Positions 44,650-52,974 of a stretch of DNA of 64,000 nucleotides are shown piece after piece (within the stretch, counting starts at the first letter, position 1; every line of letters starts with the position of its first letter). This stretch comes from VXYL01 sp963422285 (GTDB lineage Bacteria; Pseudomonadota; Gammaproteobacteria; Pseudomonadales; Azotimanducaceae): assembly GCA_963422285.2 (NCBI GenBank), contig OY729419.2, forward strand, positions 1,178,001-1,242,000, in the 5' to 3' direction. A program made the position numbers and the translations under genes. The notes beneath the pieces are model-generated. The model was not told the origin of the DNA. It did not search any database and saw only the letters and a program-made list of their open reading frames with translations.

Positions 44650-44983
44650 GCTTGCGAGGCTCCGCGTCGCCGGCGTCGAGCGCAGGCGAATCGGTTCCGG
44701 CCGCCGTTGGTCGTTCGATGCCGTCGATCTCGTCTCCCAGGGTGCGGACTTCCCGCTCCACGCGCTTGACGTCGGCCATCACCTGCTCGTTGTGCAGCTG
44801 GCGGCGCACTTCGTCCATGCCGATCTCCCGCTCCACCTCGGTCTTCACATGGTAGTAGCTGCGCCGCAGCCGGCCGATCCACAGGCCCAGGGTGCGCAAG
44901 GCGCCCGGCAGGCGCTCGGGGCCGAGAACCAGCAACGCGACCACGGCCGCGAGGAAGAATTCCGGGAAGCCGATGTCAAACAT
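44630..44983 (-). CDS. tatB: Sec-independent protein translocase TatB
   Basis: 117 residues. Single N-terminal helix with the TatB signature MFDIGFPEFFLAAVVALLVL then GPERLPGALRTLGLWIG, followed by an amphipathic helix and a charged tail. TatB forms the receptor with TatC. The start at 44983 overlaps the tatA 3' end by 8 bp; the order tatA-tatB-tatC is standard. Confidence 0.95.
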   Translation of the reverse strand: MFDIGFPEFFLAAVVALLVLGPERLPGALRTLGLWIGRLRRSYYHVKTEVEREIGMDEVRRQLHNEQVMADVKRVEREVRTLGDEIDGIERPTAAGTDSPALDAGDAEPRKHGGEAT

Positions 44984-45227
44984 GCTGCTTTTGGTCGACG
45001 TCCCCCTTGGCGGCTTGCTGCGCCGTTCGTTCGTGGGCCACGGACTGCGGTGCCGAATCGGCCGCGGCCGCCTCGGCTTCGGCGTCCTTGTCGCGCACTG
45101 CTTGGCGGAACCCCTTGATGGCGTTGCCGAGTTCGGCACCGAGACTCTTGATGCGCTTGGGGCCGAACACCAGCAGCACGATGGCCAGCACGATCAGGAC
45201 GACCATGAGTTCCTTGGGGCCGAACAT
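44976..45227 (-). CDS. tatA: Sec-independent protein translocase TatA
   Basis: 83 residues. One short helix (LMVVLIVLAIVLLVFGPKRI), hinge FGPKR, amphipathic helix LGAELGNAIKGFRQAV and an acidic/Ala tail. TatA oligomers form the transport pathway. ATG at 45227 is preferred because AGGAGGTGCCC lies just upstream; a GTG two codons earlier is part of that site. Confidence 0.95.
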   Translation of the reverse strand: MFGPKELMVVLIVLAIVLLVFGPKRIKSLGAELGNAIKGFRQAVRDKDAEAEAAAADSAPQSVAHERTAQQAAKGDVDQKQHV

Positions 45228-45326
45228 GGGCACCTCCTGTCAGAACCTTCATTCGGAACTGGCATGATAGAACTTTTCCCGCGCTTGCGGCGATAAATCC
45301 TTGGCTGCCACTCGAGAGGCAATCCC

Positions 45327-46195
45327 ATGAAGTTGTTCGGCGCGCCCGCCGTCGTCGCCGCGGCCTGCTCGTCAGCGGCTGCATCGCCATTGCCGACGTG
45401 GACGCCGGTTTCGACTGGCTAGGAGAATGGGCCGAGCAGGAGCACGACATCCAAGGGGAGATCGCAGGCATCGACTATCGGGCGCGCGGCACCCTCTACG
45501 TGGTGCAGGGAGATCGCATCCGGCTGCGCGTCGAAGTTGCCGAGGAGGCGCGATTTCCTGGCTGCGGATCGACGAAACGGCGGCATGCTGACCGCCACCG
45601 AGCGCGACTTGCCGGATGGCTGGCGGGTAGGCGGCCGGGAGATATGCAACGTCTCCCTCTATCTGGAAATACCCGACCTGACCGAAGTTCGCCATCGCGG
45701 CCACGGCGAAATGAAGGTAGCGCCGATCACCGTGACGAGTTTCACGATATCGAGCGCCGACCACGCCGATGCCGAGTTCTCCAGCATCGATGCCCGCAGC
45801 CTGTCTCTGAGCGTCCGGGACCAAGCCAGCGTACGGATCGGGACCCTGGACACCGATGGCGCGAACCTCGGCGTCTCCGCCCATGCGGACATCTATGCCG
45901 GAGATGTGAGCATTCTGGATCTCGAAGCGATAGCGACCATGGCTAGGTCCAGCTAGCCGGCCACGCCGACGCCGCCGACGTTCAAGTTCGCGGCCACAGC
46001 ACCCTGACGCCACCGAACTGGGAATGCGAGGTCGCCGACGTGGCGGCGGCGGACCACGCCACGGCGGATATCGACGTCAACGACGCCCTTAACCTCGCCC
46101 AGTTCGACCACGCCGCGGTGAAGTGGTCCGGTGCAGACGGTCGGCGAGGCCGAATAGCGCCCGAGTTGTGCCGCTGCGGTTCCGCGTATCGCTAG
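45327..46195 (+). pseudogene. GIN-domain (DUF2807-like) lipoprotein, multiply frameshifted
   Basis: Four consecutive pieces in different frames read as one protein: a start MKLFGAPAVVAAA (45327), a lipobox-like LLVSGCIAIADVDAG (about 45370), the body from about 45560 (GWRVGGREICNVSLYLEIPD, then HADAEFSSIDARSLSLSVRD and similar strand repeats), and, after a TAG near 45955, another frame with AADVQVRGHSTLTPP and ADHATADIDVND. The strand-repeat character matches GIN/DUF2807 head domains of secreted lipoproteins. At least three frame changes or stops mean it cannot make a full product. Its last stop lies in the inverted repeat at 46191. Confidence 0.6.
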
Positions 46196-46300
46196 GAAGG
46201 TCTGATTGAACCCTCAACATCTTGTGCAGCCTAGTTGCAACCTACCGGTCTTGAAAGAAGTTGTCTTGTTGCGACCCGACTTGACCAGACCTTTCCTAGC
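46191..46300. mobile_element. MITE-like 110-bp element with terminal inverted repeats
   Basis: GCTAGGAAGGTCTGATTGAA at the left end and the reverse complement of the right end, GCTAGGAAAGGTCTGGTCAA, match except for one extra A and two or three changes. The TAG in the left copy ends the plus-strand lipoprotein remnant, and the TAG in the right copy ends the minus-strand glycosylase remnant. No target duplication is obvious. The interior carries a possible diverged piece of the dispersed repeat (TGTCTTGTT at 46262). Confidence 0.45.
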
Positions 46301-46849
46301 GCCGTGCGTTCGGTTCGCCAACGAGCATGTGGCGCAGCGGCCAGTCCCGCGCCTGGGAGATACCCACCCGTGCACTGGTCGCCACCGCGCCGCGGCAGCG
46401 TCCGGCGATCACGACTCGCAAGGGCCCGCCGGCGCCTAGGTCCACGCCGTAGCGGCCCCTGTCGATGGCCATTGCCTGGCAGAGCTTCGCCGGCCCGTTC
46501 GTCAACTGCGCAGCGGGCTGGCCGCGTCGCCGCCGGCGCATGATCTCGATGCTTGCGACGGGCGCCACGGCGCAGATCAGTACGCAACCCGGCATACCGG
46601 TTTCCTGTACCGCGACGTTCAGACAATGGCGCAGGCGGGTTTGATAGACATAGGCGTGCCGAACAGCGCCTCGGTGCGTTTAGGGCGGTCCTTGCAGGCG
46701 TGCGCAGCGGGATCGCCGCCGGCCAGATGCGCTTCGGTCTCGACGATCCGGCCGGCGGTGCCGTCGTAGACCAGCAGGGTGACGACCAGCGTCGGCGGAC
46801 TTGGCGCGGATCCCCCCTCGAAGAAGAGCCGGCCATCCTCGGCGCTCAT
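46296..46849 (-). pseudogene. 3-methyladenine DNA glycosylase (AAG/Mpg family), frameshifted
   Basis: The 5' part (46849 to about 46665) encodes GRIVETEAHLAGGDPAAHAC and RTEALFGT, including the catalytic-region Glu. The 3' part, in another frame, encodes AYVYQTRLRHCLNVAV, CVLICAVAPVASIEIMRRRR, LTNGPAKLCQAMAIDRGRYG and ARVGISQARDWPLRHML. One base is missing or extra near 46665, between FGT and AYVY. Otherwise all family blocks are in order. The ATG overlaps the alcohol dehydrogenase stop, so it was the second gene of that operon. Confidence 0.72.
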
Positions 46850-47865
46850 GCCGACGGCGCGATCTGCACCTTGATGGAGCCGGTGGACTTGTCGAGGGCG
46901 GTCTCGAAAGCCTTGTTCACATCCTGCAAGGCGAACCGATGCGTCACCAAGGGTTCCAGTTCGCCTCCGAGATCGGCCAGCAACGCCGTGGTGCAGGCGA
47001 AGTCGCTCTGCGCGCCGTCGAAGGCATAGCAGTTCGAGGCGATGAGCGTCAGCTCCTTGTCGAAGAACACGAGGCTCGGAATCGGCGTCGTGCCCGAAAA
47101 GATGCCTAGCTTGACGATGGTGCCGCCGGGGGCGGCCAGAGTGGCAGCGTCGATCAGGGTATCGGCCTTGCCGCCCACGGTTTCGATCACCGTCTCCGCA
47201 TAGCCGTTGCCTACCGCGTCCACCAGCGCTTCGGTATTCGGAAACACTTGATGGGCGCCGAGGTGCCGGGCCAGTTCCTGCTGCCGGGGATGTCGTGCCG
47301 TGATCAGCACCTCGCCGGCGCCCGCCGCCAGCGCCGCGGCAATCGACAGCAGGCCGATGCTGCCGGCGCCGATGATGGCGACGCGCCCGGAAAAACCGAT
47401 ATTGCCCAGCCGCGCCCCGCGAACGCAGACCGCCAAGGGTTCCGACAGCGCGGCCAAGTGGCCGTCGCAGCCTGCTGGCAGCGGATGCAATCGATGCGCG
47501 GGCACCAGCACCTTCTCCGCCAGACCGCCCGGCGCGCCGGCGCCGATCAGGCGGCGGTTGCGGCAGCGGTTGTAGTGGCCGGTGTCGCAGTGCCGACAGC
47601 TGCCGCAGGCGTCAATGGGTTCCAGGGCGTACAAAGCGCCTTCGGCCAGATCGACATCGGCATTCAACGCTTCGAGATAGCCCGCCACTTCGTGTCCCGG
47701 CCGGTCGCCGGCGCGCCCGCCCCTGCCGTGGCGGAAGCCGTGCAGGTCCGAGCCGCAGATGCCGCAGGCTGCCACTGCCAGCCGCGCCCAGCCCTCGGGC
47801 GGTGCCGGCAGCGGCTCGTCCAGCACATCGAGAGAACCCGATCCGTTCCAGGCGGCGGTTTTCAT
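46846..47865 (-). CDS. Zinc-dependent alcohol dehydrogenase family protein
   Basis: 338 residues of the medium-chain dehydrogenase family. Catalytic zinc site: CGICGSDLHGFRHG and the GHEVAG glutamate. Structural zinc cysteines: CGSCRHCDTGHYNRC. Rossmann loop: VAIIGAGSIGLLSIAAALAA. It resembles sorbitol/threonine dehydrogenase-like enzymes (substrate unknown). The start at 47865 follows AAGGAGAACGTCCT; a longer frame to 47895 is possible but unlikely. The downstream glycosylase is coupled through ATGA. Confidence 0.9.
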   Translation of the reverse strand: MKTAAWNGSGSLDVLDEPLPAPPEGWARLAVAACGICGSDLHGFRHGRGGRAGDRPGHEVAGYLEALNADVDLAEGALYALEPIDACGSCRHCDTGHYNRCRNRRLIGAGAPGGLAEKVLVPAHRLHPLPAGCDGHLAALSEPLAVCVRGARLGNIGFSGRVAIIGAGSIGLLSIAAALAAGAGEVLITARHPRQQELARHLGAHQVFPNTEALVDAVGNGYAETVIETVGGKADTLIDAATLAAPGGTIVKLGIFSGTTPIPSLVFFDKELTLIASNCYAFDGAQSDFACTTALLADLGGELEPLVTHRFALQDVNKAFETALDKSTGSIKVQIAPSA

Positions 47866-48051
47866 AGGACGTTCTCCTTTTGGCGTCGCGTCCATCCTAC
47901 CCGCGGCGGGACTGCGGCGCAGCGAACGCGGCTATACTCGAGGCTCTCTGTCCATCGCCGGTGGAGGCCTGCCGTCCACATCCACGCCCGCCAGCGCCGC
48001 CGCCCCCACGAACGCCTGCTTGAGTGCGCGTTCCATCTGATCGCGGGGTTC

Positions 48052-48357
48052 ATGCAGGTCGAACTCGTCGGCACCTGGATCGGCAACCTCCTCGCCGCGG
48101 ACGCCGGGCTTGCCTGGCAGGCGCTGCGTCTGTCCTGTCGCGCTGGCGACGACCGGCCTACCTGCGGCAGCTGCCGCCGCTTCCAGGCGCCGACCCGGAA
48201 CGAGCCGCTGCTGACGCTGTACGCCATGGCGTCCGAGACCAAGGACCAGCAATCCACGGCAGACCCCATCAAGACCATGCTGCTGGAGACCTTCGGCATC
48301 GACCACTCCAGCGTACAGATCGAACGCGGCTCTTGTCCGGACGACGGCAATGGCTAA
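48052..48357 (+). CDS. Small unrecognised protein; C-terminus resembles a cation diffusion facilitator tail
   Basis: 101 codons from ATG 48052, overlapping the dgkA start by 8 bp. The last 30 residues (KTMLLETFGIDHSSVQIERG) resemble the C-terminal cytoplasmic strand of CDF metal transporters (..FGIxHSTxQIE..). The N-terminal half, with a TCGSCRRFQ pair of cysteines, matches nothing I know. It may be a remnant or a small fused-domain protein. A -10-like TATACT lies at 47933. Confidence 0.35.
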   Translation: MQVELVGTWIGNLLAADAGLAWQALRLSCRAGDDRPTCGSCRRFQAPTRNEPLLTLYAMASETKDQQSTADPIKTMLLETFGIDHSSVQIERGSCPDDGNG

Positions 48358-48721
48358 GCCTGGCTACACGGGCGTGGTGCGGATCTTCAAGGCGGCCGGG
48401 TTCTCCATGCGGGGGTTCCGCATGGCGTGGCGCCACGAGTCGGCGTTTCGGCAGGAATGCGCCATCGTCGCGATCCTGGCGCCCTGTGCCTTCCTGCTGG
48501 CCGAGACCTGGACCCAGGCGGCGCTGCTGATCGCTGCCGCCGGGCTGGTGCTGGTGGCAGAACTGCTGAACTCGGCCGTCGAAGCGGTGGTGGACCGCAT
48601 CGGCCACGAGCATCACGAGCTGGCTGGACAGGCCAAGGACATGGGCTCGGCGGCGGTGTTCGTCAGCCTCGTCGTCGTGGTCGTGACGTGGACGCTGGTG
48701 GCGCTCGATCGCTTCGTCTGA
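48350..48721 (+). CDS. dgkA: Diacylglycerol kinase, prokaryotic type
   Basis: 123 residues, three membrane helices. DgkA phosphorylates diacylglycerol released by osmoregulated glucan and lipid A modification, returning phosphatidate. Motifs: SMRGFRMAWRHESAFRQE, the catalytic ELLNSAVEAVVDRIG and KDMGSAAVFVSLVVVV. The start ATG lies inside the preceding frame. Confidence 0.96.
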   Translation: MAKPGYTGVVRIFKAAGFSMRGFRMAWRHESAFRQECAIVAILAPCAFLLAETWTQAALLIAAAGLVLVAELLNSAVEAVVDRIGHEHHELAGQAKDMGSAAVFVSLVVVVVTWTLVALDRFV

Positions 48722-48943
48722 ACCGGAATCGGCTTCCTCACGGATCGCCCCTAGGATCGATGCAGCCGAGTCCGGTTCTATTGCGGACAGGCCTGTGCAA
48801 CGCAGCCCATCAGCAAATTCGAAGCTTCGTCTTTACGCCCGCCGCAACCGCTTGCGCGCACGCGCCCGATGTTGCGGGTGGCGTTGGGCAATCTGATCCG
48901 CCGCGTTCCACAAACGCCTTCCGCGTTTCGGGTTTCGGCGCAC

Positions 48944-49954
48944 TCATCCAAGCACTTCCAGCGCCCGGTCGATCAGCGGCGTCATTGAATGCCTAGTCAC
49001 TTCCCAGGACGGATCCACGCGCTTGCCGCGCCGGTGCAGGCTCAGATTGAAACCGGTGATGATGGCGAACTTGTAGGCCGCCAAGGCGCGGAACCAGTTG
49101 AGGTCCGGCAGCCCTTTGCCATACGCCTCGACGTACAGCGACATCAGGGTATCCGGATCCAGGAACATTGGGCGTTCGGCGGTTCCCTTCCCCCACGCCT
49201 CGCGATCGCTGAACGTGCAGATCCAGCCGACATCGTTGAGCGTCGCGCCGATGCCGGTCAGTTCCCAATCGATGACGGCAAGCAGCTTGCCGTTTTCCTC
49301 GCCGCTGTTGGCGAAGAAGAGATTGGAGGTTTGGAAGTCGCCGTGGAAGATGCCCACGGGCGCATCCGTCGGCAGGGTTTCGAGCAGCCGTCGCCGGCAG
49401 TCCGGCACCCGCGCCAGACATTCGGGGTCGGCGGCGCGCTGGTAGAAGCGGTCCCAGCGTTCCACATCCTCCGGGAAGGGAACCGGCTCTCCCAGATAAG
49501 GCGTCTTGGCGGGATCGACCTTGTGGATGTCCGCCAACGCCCGCATCGCCTGGCGGCCCATGTCGAGCCGATCTTCGTCGGTCAACGCCGCCGCCCACTC
49601 CCCAGGGCCGAGCCGCAGCACGTCGCCGTCGAGCTTGGGCACCACGAAGTAGGGGCAGCCGAACCATTCCACATCCCCGCCGGACCACTGCACCGAGCAG
49701 TGCGGCACATCCGTGCCGTCGAGCGCGTTCAGCGCTTCCACTTGCCGCAGCACGTCGGCCGTGCCGCGCCAATTGACGTTCGGCGGCGGCAGGCGAATGA
49801 ACCAGGACTCGACATGATCCCCTGCATCGATACTGAAGCCATAAGAAAAGCCGGCATGGCCGGGCATGGCATGCACGTCGAAGACGCGCACGCTGCGTTC
49901 GTACTTGGCCCGACAGAACCGGCCCAGCCGCCGCTGCAGCTCCGGCAGCCCCAT
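48944..49954 (-). CDS. APH-type phosphotransferase (ACAD10/11- or LvaA-like kinase domain)
   Basis: 336 residues, aminoglycoside-phosphotransferase fold. Catalytic loop GIFHGDFQTSNLFF (HGD..N) and metal-binding VIDWELTGIG (IDWE). N-lobe: GHAGFSYGFSIDAG then ESWFIRLPPPNVN. Similar kinases act on 4-hydroxyacyl-CoAs as a stand-alone protein (LvaA) or fused to a dehydrogenase (ACAD10/11). That reading is favoured by an acyl-CoA ligase gene on the same strand just upstream and an ACAD11-like dehydrogenase nearby. Drug resistance is unlikely from context. Confidence 0.85.
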   Translation of the reverse strand: MGLPELQRRLGRFCRAKYERSVRVFDVHAMPGHAGFSYGFSIDAGDHVESWFIRLPPPNVNWRGTADVLRQVEALNALDGTDVPHCSVQWSGGDVEWFGCPYFVVPKLDGDVLRLGPGEWAAALTDEDRLDMGRQAMRALADIHKVDPAKTPYLGEPVPFPEDVERWDRFYQRAADPECLARVPDCRRRLLETLPTDAPVGIFHGDFQTSNLFFANSGEENGKLLAVIDWELTGIGATLNDVGWICTFSDREAWGKGTAERPMFLDPDTLMSLYVEAYGKGLPDLNWFRALAAYKFAIITGFNLSLHRRGKRVDPSWEVTRHSMTPLIDRALEVLG

Positions 49955-50199
49955 GGCGTCAGCCCCGCCTCGGCAGCAAGCGTCGGTCGAAGTCGTCGTT
50001 AGGCATGTCCATCTTGTCGTTTCGGGGCGTTTGGAACACGGTCGCCATCCCTATGCGGGCGAATACGAAAGTCGATCAGCCACTTCAGCCGCTGCCGATC
50101 GCCATCCAGATGCGCTTCTATAGCCTTGCTGCGAGCTCGTCAACGAACCCTGGCAGGCTCGGCTGGCAGCGGCTTGGCGAAGCCTGCGGTTCCATGGCG

Positions 50200-51741
50200 T
50201 CAGATCGGCGCCGGCCCCGGAAACCGCTCGCGCAGCAGACGCTTCAATATCTTGCCGGACGGGTTGCGCGGCACGGCGTTCACGAACGCTATGCCCTTGG
50301 GCTGCTTGTAGCCAGCGAGCCTGCCGCGGCAGAACTCCAGCACCTCCGCCTCGGTCAGCGATGGGTCGATTTTCACCACTACGGCGAATGGCGACTCGCC
50401 CCACTTCTCGCTGGGCTGGCCGATCACCCCCGCCTCGCTGATGCCGGGGTGGGTTTGCAGCACCTTCTCGATTTCCGCGGGATAGACGTTCTCCCCGCCG
50501 GAGATCACCATGTCCTTGATGCGATCCTCGATGTAGATGAAGCCGTCCGCGTCCATGCGCGCCACGTCGCCGGTATGCAGCCAGCCGTCGACGATGGTTG
50601 CCGCCGTCGCCTCCGGCTGGTTCCAGTACTCGCGCATGATGTGCGGGCCGGCCACCAGCACCTCGCCCGGCACATCGGGGGGACAATCGCTGCCGTCGGG
50701 ATTCACGATGCGCACGTCGGTATGGAAGAACGCCTTGCCGGTGGAGCCGATGCGCTTGAGGGCGTTGTCGGCGTCGATCAGCGCCGCCGGGCCGCAGGAC
50801 TCCGTAAGCCCGTACACTTGATGCACCTCGACGCCGATCTTGGCGTAGGCCTCGATCAGCGACTCCGACACTGGCGCCGCGCCGGACAGGCACCAGCGCC
50901 AGCGGGAGAAGTCGAAGCGGTCGAGATTCGGCACTTGCAGCATGAAGTTGAGCATGGCCGGCACGGCCAGGCCGATGGTGATTCGCTCCTTGTCCACCAG
51001 TTCCCAGGCGCGCGTCGGGTCGAAGCTGCGCATCACGATGCTGGTGACGCCACGGTATACGCACACCGTCAGCGGCGTCAGGGCTCCGACATGGAACATC
51101 GGCAGCGGCGACAGAAAGCGGTCGTCGTCGCGGTAGTAGGTGCTGGCGGCGATGGTGATGCAGCCCCAGACGCAAGTGTCGTGGGTATGCGCGACGCCCT
51201 TCGGCAGCCCCGTGGTGCCGGAGGTGTACATGATGTAGAGCATGTCGTGGCCGCGGGCGCGGATGGCCGGTTCGGCCGCGCTCGCGGCGTCGCGGAATAC
51301 CCCGTAGGCGTCGGCGAAGTAGGCCGTCTCGCCTTGGGTCGCTTGCAGCCACTGCCGCACCTCCGTCTTGTCGCCGCGGGCGTGCAGCTCGGCCACGGTA
51401 TCGACGAAGTCGTCGTCGAAGATCAACCGCGCGGCGCCGCTGTCCTTGAGGATGAATTCCAGTTCGTCGGCGACCAGCCGCCAGTTCAGGGGCACCGCCA
51501 CGGCACCGATCTTGCCGAGCGCGAAGTACGCCTCGACGAACTCCGCGCTGTTCATCAACAGCAGCGCCACCCGTTCGCCCTTCTCGACCCCGGCGGCCAG
51601 GAACGCATTGGCGATCCGGTTGCAGCGATCGTTCAGCTCGGCGAAGGTCAGCCGCTCGCCGCTGTCGCCATCCACATAGGCTTCGCGGGCGGGCGTCAAG
51701 AACGCTCGTTTGGTCAGCCACCAGCCAATGTTGTTTTCCAT
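50200..51741 (-). CDS. Acyl-CoA ligase (AMP-forming), class I adenylate-forming enzyme
   Basis: 513 residues. Core motifs in order: P-loop MYTSGTTGLPKGVAHTH, VYGLTESCGPAAL, GWLHTGDVARMDADGF, hinge IEDRIKDMVISGGENVYPAE, and the C-domain catalytic lysine in NPSGKILKRLLRE. It activates a carboxylic acid as adenylate and transfers it to CoA. The start at 51741 is set by MENNIGWWLTKRAFL; the upstream open frame belongs to repeat copy C. It lies 245 bp upstream of the APH kinase on the same strand. Chain-length specificity is not readable. Confidence 0.92.
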   Translation of the reverse strand: MENNIGWWLTKRAFLTPAREAYVDGDSGERLTFAELNDRCNRIANAFLAAGVEKGERVALLLMNSAEFVEAYFALGKIGAVAVPLNWRLVADELEFILKDSGAARLIFDDDFVDTVAELHARGDKTEVRQWLQATQGETAYFADAYGVFRDAASAAEPAIRARGHDMLYIMYTSGTTGLPKGVAHTHDTCVWGCITIAASTYYRDDDRFLSPLPMFHVGALTPLTVCVYRGVTSIVMRSFDPTRAWELVDKERITIGLAVPAMLNFMLQVPNLDRFDFSRWRWCLSGAAPVSESLIEAYAKIGVEVHQVYGLTESCGPAALIDADNALKRIGSTGKAFFHTDVRIVNPDGSDCPPDVPGEVLVAGPHIMREYWNQPEATAATIVDGWLHTGDVARMDADGFIYIEDRIKDMVISGGENVYPAEIEKVLQTHPGISEAGVIGQPSEKWGESPFAVVVKIDPSLTEAEVLEFCRGRLAGYKQPKGIAFVNAVPRNPSGKILKRLLRERFPGPAPI

Positions 51742-52205
51742 TGCACCCTCCTTAGTCGCCCTTAGTCGCCCAGTTTCCCGCCGATGCCTGCACGGGGAAG
51801 AACGCCGACATTGTATGCCGGCATCGCCGTGGGGTCTCTGGCGGCTGCTGTTCGACTGCGATCTGCTTTGAAAAATAGCTGGTGGCTCGGTTTGAAACAA
51901 GACCTTGCTTGCTGCTGCATGGAGTGCCCCGAGCAACGCGACCACCCATGTCTAGTGGATTATTCATGGTTCGGCATGGCGACGAGAGTTTCAAACCAGG
52001 CCACTATCCGCTGTTCGCTGCTGTTCGACCATCCGCGCCTGGACGGCGAGCAGCGCCGCCGTGGCAACCCCGCCGGCATTGGCGCGCCCGCGGTGTCCGC
52101 CTTCGCCCGTCGCCGGTGCGCAATGCCGCGTCCGCACGCCGTCCACCTGCGTCAGCTTTTCCGCCAGCGTCTGCTCGAACATCAGCGTGCCAGGGTGCGC
52201 TTGCC
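51742..52205. other. Intergenic region with dispersed repeat copy C
   Basis: 464 bp with no credible gene. The middle holds repeat copy C (51879-51985). To the right lies degraded sequence leading into a transposase remnant. Confidence 0.55.
51879..51985 (+). repeat. Interspersed repeat, copy C
   Basis: It matches the reverse complement of copy B from its right end inward: GGCTCGGTTTGAAACAAGAC is identical, then TTGCTGCTG, GAGT.CC, AACGCGACCACCCAT against AACACGACCGCCCAT, and the following GTCTAGTGGATTAT against ATCCAGGGAACTAT. Similarity fades after about 51985. Confidence 0.6.
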
Positions 52206-52334
52206 CTATCGCAGGGCGACGAAGCCGAACGCGAAATAGACGAACGAAACGAACGTGCCGTCCAGCTTGTCGCAGCCGGTGAACATCCGACGGCACACCT
52301 TCAGCCGACCGAACGGGCGCTCCGCTTCGTTGCG
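52206..52334 (-). mobile_element. C-terminal fragment of an IS5-like transposase
   Basis: The minus strand reads RNEAERPFGRLKVCRRMFTG then CDKLDGTFVSFVYFAFGFV and a stop. This matches the end of DDE transposases of the IS5 group (RN..ER.F.RLK..R...TRYDKL...F...). The rest of the element, with the catalytic residues, is missing. Confidence 0.55.
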
Positions 52335-52411
52335 AAGCCTGTGTTTTCCTGGTCGAGCCTCCGCTGGCGCTTGAGAACAACCGGCTCGCCGACCCTCTTC
52401 CCGCGGCGCTG

Positions 52412-52857
52412 GTGCGCTCCGATCTCAGGCTGCGCATCGCCGGCAACGACTTCAGCGTCATGACCTCCATGCAGACGGATCGTCGCTTGTCCGTGCGGCA
52501 AGCGTCCTTGCAGGAGATTCTGGAATCGCCTCTCGTCGGCGCCGGTCTAGGGATGTTCAAGAGCATCGGTGGCAACCTGACCAATGCGCGGAGCGAACCG
52601 GAGGTCGTCCACAATCTGTACTTGGCGCTGTTCGGCGAGGCAGGCATGGTTCCGTTGGCGCTCTCTTGCTCCGGTTGCGCTGGCGCGCGCCAAGCGCCCT
52701 GGCGCGGGATGTCGCCGTCGGCTGGACAGTGGTCATGATCCTGTTCGGCTTGACCTATCATCATCTCCTCACTCAGGGAGCGTTCATGTTTCTGGCCGGT
52801 TTGTGCTGCGCGCTGGCGACGAGCGCCCGTGCCGAATCTCGGCGCGGGGCGGGAGGC
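52412..52857 (+). pseudogene. O-antigen ligase/polymerase (Wzy_C) C-terminal remnant, frameshifted
   Basis: The first frame has LQEILESPLVGAGLGMFKSI and EVVHNLYLALFGEAGMVPLA. The second, from about 52666, continues LRLRWRAPSALARDV and VMILFGLTYHHLLTQGAFMF. The H-N-x-x-L and long hydrophobic stretches are typical of the last membrane helices of WaaL/Wzy proteins. The N-terminal two-thirds is absent, and a frame change near 52660 separates the parts. It lies beside the IS5-like fragment. Confidence 0.55.
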
Positions 52858-52974
52858 GTCGCCGCACCCGCCCTGCGTAGAGCTGGCCGAACGAGACGAG
52901 GCCTTGGCCGAGACCGCCGAGTTCGATTAGGCTTAGCCCTCGCACATCGAGGATACGCAACAGGAGGGAACGCC

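Noticed and set aside
47932..48306. Minus-strand frame of 124 codons between the alcohol dehydrogenase and dgkA
   Set aside because: No motif, and it is antisense to a plus-strand frame coupled to dgkA; chance opening.
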